The position numbers were made by a program, and so were the translations under genes. Positions 10,901 to 16,900 of a DNA stretch of 19,511 bases are shown here, one piece after another. Origin of the DNA: Acanthaster planci (taxonomy: Eukaryota; Echinodermata; Asteroidea; Valvatida; Acanthasteridae); the NCBI RefSeq assembly GCF_001949145.1, contig NW_019091465.1:1543061-1562571 (forward strand), written 5' to 3'. The notes beneath the pieces were generated by a model. That model was not told where the DNA came from and did no database searches. It saw nothing but the letters and a program-made list of their open reading frames with translations. Every line of letters starts with the position of its first letter. The first letter of the stretch is position 1.

Positions 10901-13900
10901 TAATTGAAAGTGGCTTTATAAACACCATAGTGTAATTGAACGTGGCTTTATAAACACCATAATGTAACTGAACGTGGCTTGACAAACACCATAGTGCAAG
11001 TGAACGTGGCTTTATAAACACCATAGTGTAACTGAACGTGGCTTTATAAACACCATAGTGTAAGTGAACGTGGCTTTATAAACACCTACCTCAAATGAAT
11101 TTCCTAGCAGGTGGTGAATTCGCTGTCCCGACGGTTTGACCAGTCTCTCGTGATCCTCATTAAGTTCGCTATTATTAAAACAGAAAAAAAAAACAGTTCA
11201 AACAATGAACGTTTTGAATTGTGAAAATGGGGCCAAAGTCACTTTTGTCCATGGAGATATCCCCCAAAGCATCAAATTGGAATATTTTCTAAAAGTTCAG
11301 ATTGGATTTTAAGAACAGAAAATGTGTATTTCATATATCACAGGAAGTGAAAGATTCAAATCATGTGACTGAACGTGGAGAATGTGTCAAAAGTGAGAGT
11401 TTGTCGCTAAGCAACATTGCTCCATCCCCATTTCTCTTTCACAGGTGCAACGCAGACCTCTGCCAGGCCAGCAGGCGGACCATGTGGTAGCTGGCGTCTG
11501 GGTCCCGGCAGGCAAAGACATCCAGGGTGCCGCTGGACCAGGACTGGGCGATGTCCACCATCTCCTGGCAGTTGCTCTGGACGATGGCCAGGGTGCGGTG
11601 CAGGTCGGCCCCGACCAGGGCCGAGGCCAGCTCGATGAAGTCAGCGCTCTCCGTGGTCTTCCAGGTGTAGTGGCTTAGACCTTGCTCCAAGAGCTGAAGA
11701 CAAAGGAAGCATGTTAACATTCCCTGATATGACCAGGGGCCAATTTCATAGAGCTACTTATGCACCTTGCTTGATAAATCGGGTAACCAGCCAAAACTCC
11801 ACGTGATGTATATTGTTTTGGGATCGCATTTAGCCGTCTTTTGGTTAGCATGACAATCCAAAAGGGTTTAAGCTGGTAACCTTTGATATTTTAAGCAAGT
11901 TTTTTTCATGCTTAACCCTCTAACCCTCTAGGGCGTATGTAAAATCGTATTGAAATTGGAGGATTTGGGACTGTTAAAGTTAAGAAATTTTGTGCTTAAG
12001 CAGCTCTATGAAATTTGCCCCTGGAAGTCGACCTCAAATATAGTTTTGGCACTTTATCTGAATCTTGTGTCCCCTTGGAGGGGTATAGCACAGTAAACTG
12101 AAAATCTTAGATGGTTGAAGGGGAAAAACAGACTTATTTGTGGGGGACCCAACTGAAGTCAGATTCCCGAACGTGGTTTATTCATTTGAAAATGTTAAAT
12201 TTAAAGAACCAGACTCTATTGTACGATTTCATTTTGTAAATTGATTATCTTTGCATTTTATTCGGTAAATTGAAATGATCAGTGATGGAATTGCGTGTGT
12301 GAGATCTTCCATTATACTAATTGTTATTCCACACTCCCCCCAAAAACCCATATAGGTACATTTGGCCTCCCGTTGAAAGAAGAGTTGCACTACAAACTCA
12401 CGTGGTCGATCTTGCCCAGTTTCCTCTCAAACAGCGGCTGCTCAAAGTCCACCAGCGAGCGCATGGCCGCGTTGTACTTGGACACGATGGTCTCCAGCCG
12501 GGCGGCCGTGGTGCGCAGGGCGGCGGCGTCCGTGTGGCGCAGCAGGTCCCGCACGCTGTCCTGCAGCTTGACGGCGAACGGCGGCTGCTGCAGGTAGTGC
12601 ACCTCCCGCAGCAGGAGCAGGAGCGCGGGGTCCAGGTTGACGTGGATGACCTGGGGGCGGTAGTCCACCTCCTGGTCATAATCATCGGCAACCTGAGAAG
12701 AAAGGAATCCAAACAGATTGCTTCATTTTGAAGTAGAAGGCAATGATCATCATTATGTCTGGTTTAAAGGTACAGTCCATCACTTGTCATTTGTGCATTA
12801 TGTTAATGTGAGGCAACAAAATTACTGAAAATAAATCTAACAGACGTCTCATGTCTCAGCTCAGCTCAGTGAATACTATATAATCTGAGAAAAATGATAT
12901 CCTAGGATTTTGATCAGATCAAAAGTTGCTGAGTCATGTTTTGAATTACTCCTGAATTTAGCATCTGAGATACGACCTTGAGTTCAGTCGAATGCAGAGG
13001 TACTACACTGACAAATTATAGCACCAGCGCACATGTGTCATGCCAACGCTTGCGTTTGCTTCTGTAATGGCAATTCTCCAAACCTAAATCTTTAGATGCA
13101 TCATTGGAAATGGCCTTCTTTCACTGTTTTCCTCAAAATGACAGCTTGCCTGACAGACCCATTTCTCAGAGGTGGACTGCTGACCATATTTCACCGGAGT
13201 TATAGGGTTTTGTCTCTGGAATCTGACCCTGGAGTTATTTTTGAGAAGCGACTGTAATCATCCACTCGCGCTGTGCTCACGTACACACATCTAATCCCAA
13301 ACCATCTGCTCGATGGCAAGTTCCAATCGGTAAAAAAAAGAAAATGCCCCAGAAAAAAAAATCAACTTTTGATAACCTCCCGATAACAATCTTGCCTTCC
13401 TTTCAAATTATTACCACAAGTAAATTTGATTCGAGGAGTCAGAAGAAAGTGCCCAGGAAATACCTCAGATTGCACCACAGAGAATCTAGGATCCAAAATT
13501 TCCTGGGGCCCTTGAGCGGACTCTGGACCCCACGCCGTAATGGCTTTGCGCTCCGCGCTCACATTGTGTGCCGCCCTGCTATAATTTTGGGTTATGCAGA
13601 ACGCTGCAATCTCTCCGGGTTTAATTTCAACCATTAACTGTGGGCATTCCTGCAGTTTGAGGGAAGCATTCTTTTTTTGGGGTCCCCTTTTATACCAGGA
13701 GTGGTTGCTTTAGCCGGTCCCTGAGCTCCGTATGCAGCTGGTCCTGCCACTTGCTGATGGTGGTCTGCTGGTAGGCTTCAAAGTCTTTCATGGTGTCGGC
13801 GAAGATGTCTCGCAGGTGCCAGCCGGCGTCGCCCTCCAGGGAGTGGGGGCTGATGCGCTTTAGCTTCTCCATGGGTTGCTATGGGAAACCAGGAGAGAGT

Positions 13901-16900
13901 GAGGCAAGTTGAGGATGTAACAACGAGATACAAGTCTTGAGGCATGTTCTGACAACCTCCACTTTCATTTCGGCACACAAGGGGCAATTTTTCTTTTTAC
14001 ATTTTCAAAAGCTTACTCCGTTTTTTGGATTCCCTCTCTCTCTCCTACGGGGTGCAAATTGAAAGGGAAAGCCAACCTCTGTCCTGGCTTTTGTCCTCAT
14101 ATTTCTTGAAAAACATGCACAGTACCTTGATCAAACCCCCTCTCCCTCGCCTAGTACAGAGTCCATAGCCTCGAGAAAAATGATAACAAAACAGATGGCC
14201 CTGCGGTAGAACAGTCGGAAAGTATGCAACGTCCAAGTGTTGTTTCACGACATGCTCAACAGTTTTACCCCCTGACCAGGATACCGTCTCGGGATCCCGG
14301 GTACCTACCTGGATCCGCTTCTTGAGTGCCCCCACCCAGGTCAGCCGGCTGACAACCGGCGGCAAGTTGGCGTGGCCTGGTGGGTCATTGCGGCGGGCCA
14401 GAAACATGGAGCGGACAGCAATCAGCTCCCGGCTGAAGGCAGCCACCAGCTGCTGGTCCTTGTCCCGCAGGTACTCCTGCACCATCTCCCGGCCGCTCAC
14501 CCCCTCGAAGACCTCCAGGAGGCGGAGCTGGGCCCCGATGGTGGGGCACTGCTGGAAGCTCTGGCGCAGCACGGTGGCTAGTCTTCTCTCCAGGTCCTTG
14601 CAAGTTCGACAGATTTTAATGACAAAATAATTAAGTACAGCATACCTGCTAAAATTCAGCAATCAAAACACTCAATGAAGGAGCCCACAGCAATAAAAGC
14701 GGCCTCATGACGAAAATACCTAATACACACATGTACACAACAACTGCCATTTTGACATAGGAGATAGCGCCCTCTCTTTTGCAGACAGTGCCCTCTTTTG
14801 CGGGACTTCAATTTTTTTTCTCTTTTCTATGGAAATCGGAACTGTTCCAATTTTTAGGCCTTTGAAAACTTGAAAATCGGAACAGTTCCAATTGAAATCG
14901 GAACAGTTGGCAGAGGTGGTACGGCAACCAGAACAAATATTATACACAGTTCCACCTGAATATCATTCACATCTAAAAGTTATACTTCAACCGAGCTTGT
15001 TAATCTGGCTCTAAAATATAAGATGTGTATTATTCAGATCAGGATTAGAACTACAGTCAGTGAATATGAAGTCCCTTTGAAAGAAGCCAAACGTGGAATC
15101 TGTCTAAATCCTGCAATGTCTGAGACTTCCCTACCTTGACGATGGACCTGAAGTTGAAGAAGGCCTTCTCAAACGCCTGGCTCTCAGTGATGTCCAGGAT
15201 GTCCATCACGTCGTCCCCGAACCGCTCCATGGCGCCGGAGAACTCCTCGTGGATCTCCCGAACCAGGGCGTCCAGGCTCTTGGTGCCGGCCCCGCCCACC
15301 TCCGCCGCCATCTGGAGCAGGTTGAAGTGCCTGGTGGTCTGGACCAGCTCCAGGAGGTCGTTGCATCTTCAGGGGATGGAGAGAAGAAACAAGAATATCA
15401 ACATCCAGGGACTGGAAGTCAGAAGTCCTTGATCATGTTGACAGAGAGCAAGCCAGAACTTGTGCTAAGTGTGACTTGAAACTTTGCATGGTCATGGACT
15501 ACAGCTTTTGGGTACAACTATACACATGTATCCCTTCTTTGAAGGAGTGGGGTCTGAAAAGAACCAGTTATGAGAATACTCTCGCATTGGTTCTTTTCAG
15601 AACTACACTTCTTTAAAGAGATGCATACATGTACATGGTTAAAATTGAGTGCTGCACAGCTGATGAACCCATTACATCACATACATTTCTGCTACTTCTG
15701 TGGAAATAAGTTGGGCTCCCGTTCAAAAATGACGAAGTGCGAATCTGAAATCTGGCAAAAATTTCTTTTCTAGACATTTTCCGAGAACAAATTTTGTACA
15801 AGAAGCCTTCATTTCACCCTTCAAGCTCAACTTGTCTTGGAATGTACGGATGGAACTGAAGAACAACACGAAAGAGGTACATGAAGGTTTTCATTTCAAC
15901 CAATCCAGACTTAGGACAAATCCGGAACTAGGAAAACGACTGCACATGTAATGCCTCTTGAAAAAGCACTAAAAATGGCACTTTATGCTAACCATGAATA
16001 CATGGCATATAAAAGGACAGTCTGTGCCCATCCCACCCTGTGCACGGGGGCACGTGAAGCTATTGCATGCAAATTGCTATGTTGACCAGCCACCATACGT
16101 GCATGCCCAGGCAGCTAGTACCGGCCATTCGGAAAATAACAGTGCACTTTCAATGAGTACATGTAGCCTAATTCACGCAACACAAAAGCTGTCCTTTTCA
16201 CGCAACAATTGATGAAAATAAGTATGTTCCCTGGGGATAAAAATGCATGTAGCTGCATCGTGTCATTAGGGAGTCTAGGTATCGTGCCATGTGTTTGAAC
16301 ACAAAAATGATCCATGCACTTGCACGTTGGGACGAAGTACTTCGTCACGATAACATTCAAGCGGGGAGGGAAGTAAAAGCTGAGAACTGACTCAAAATGG
16401 GTGGCCTCAATCCAGCCTCGACTGATTCTTGGAGTCCAAAGGTTACCGAGGCCAAGGGTAGCAAGGCCGAAGCAAAGACCAAGGCTTTGAAAATCGGCCT
16501 GGTTATTTCATGCTTTAATAGGGGTTTCTACGTGTAGAGGGTATTTTTTACTTCTTGACTTATTGGCTTCCATTAAATCAGAACGTTCACAATTCACAAA
16601 AGAAACCTAACTGTCGCTATGGACAATCGACAAGGTCCTGCTTGCTGCCAGTATTCGTTGCGATGGCTTACCTTTCCATGAAGCCATTCATGAGGTTGAA
16701 GCACGGTGCGTTGCGCGGCGGCCACTGCGAGTCGGTCCACTCATCCTCCTGAATGACACCCACATCCGAGGAGCTGGTGTCCCGCCAGATGCCGTGGGAG
16801 GACCGCACACGGCGGCGCTGGCTGGTGTTGTACAGCTTGCTGCTGTAGAGGACGCCCTTGGGAGGATTCAGGGTCCTAGACCAAAATGGAAAAACAAGAA

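Noticed and set aside
10770-11087. Direct-repeat arrays (also 17186-17345 and 18277-18561) considered as CRISPR
   Set aside because: There are no unique spacers between repeats, and the setting is an intron of an animal gene. These are minisatellites.
11365-11380. GTGACTGAACGTGGAG as an isolated unit of the 32-bp minisatellite on the other side of exon 8
   Set aside because: Only about 12 bases match; too short to separate from chance, though it sits suggestively close.
12295-12731. Plus-strand frames opposite exon 6 (100 and 136 codons)
   Set aside because: Antisense shadows of a GC-rich exon. The minus strand has clear family motifs and splice sites.
14828-14910. GGAAC(A/T)GTTCC palindromes as a possible nuclear-receptor-like regulatory cluster
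   Set aside because: Three short related words are within reach of local duplication, and there is no supporting context such as a promoter.
16060-16080. Octamer-like ATGCAAAT as a regulatory site
   Set aside because: A single 8-bp match within an intron is expected by chance.
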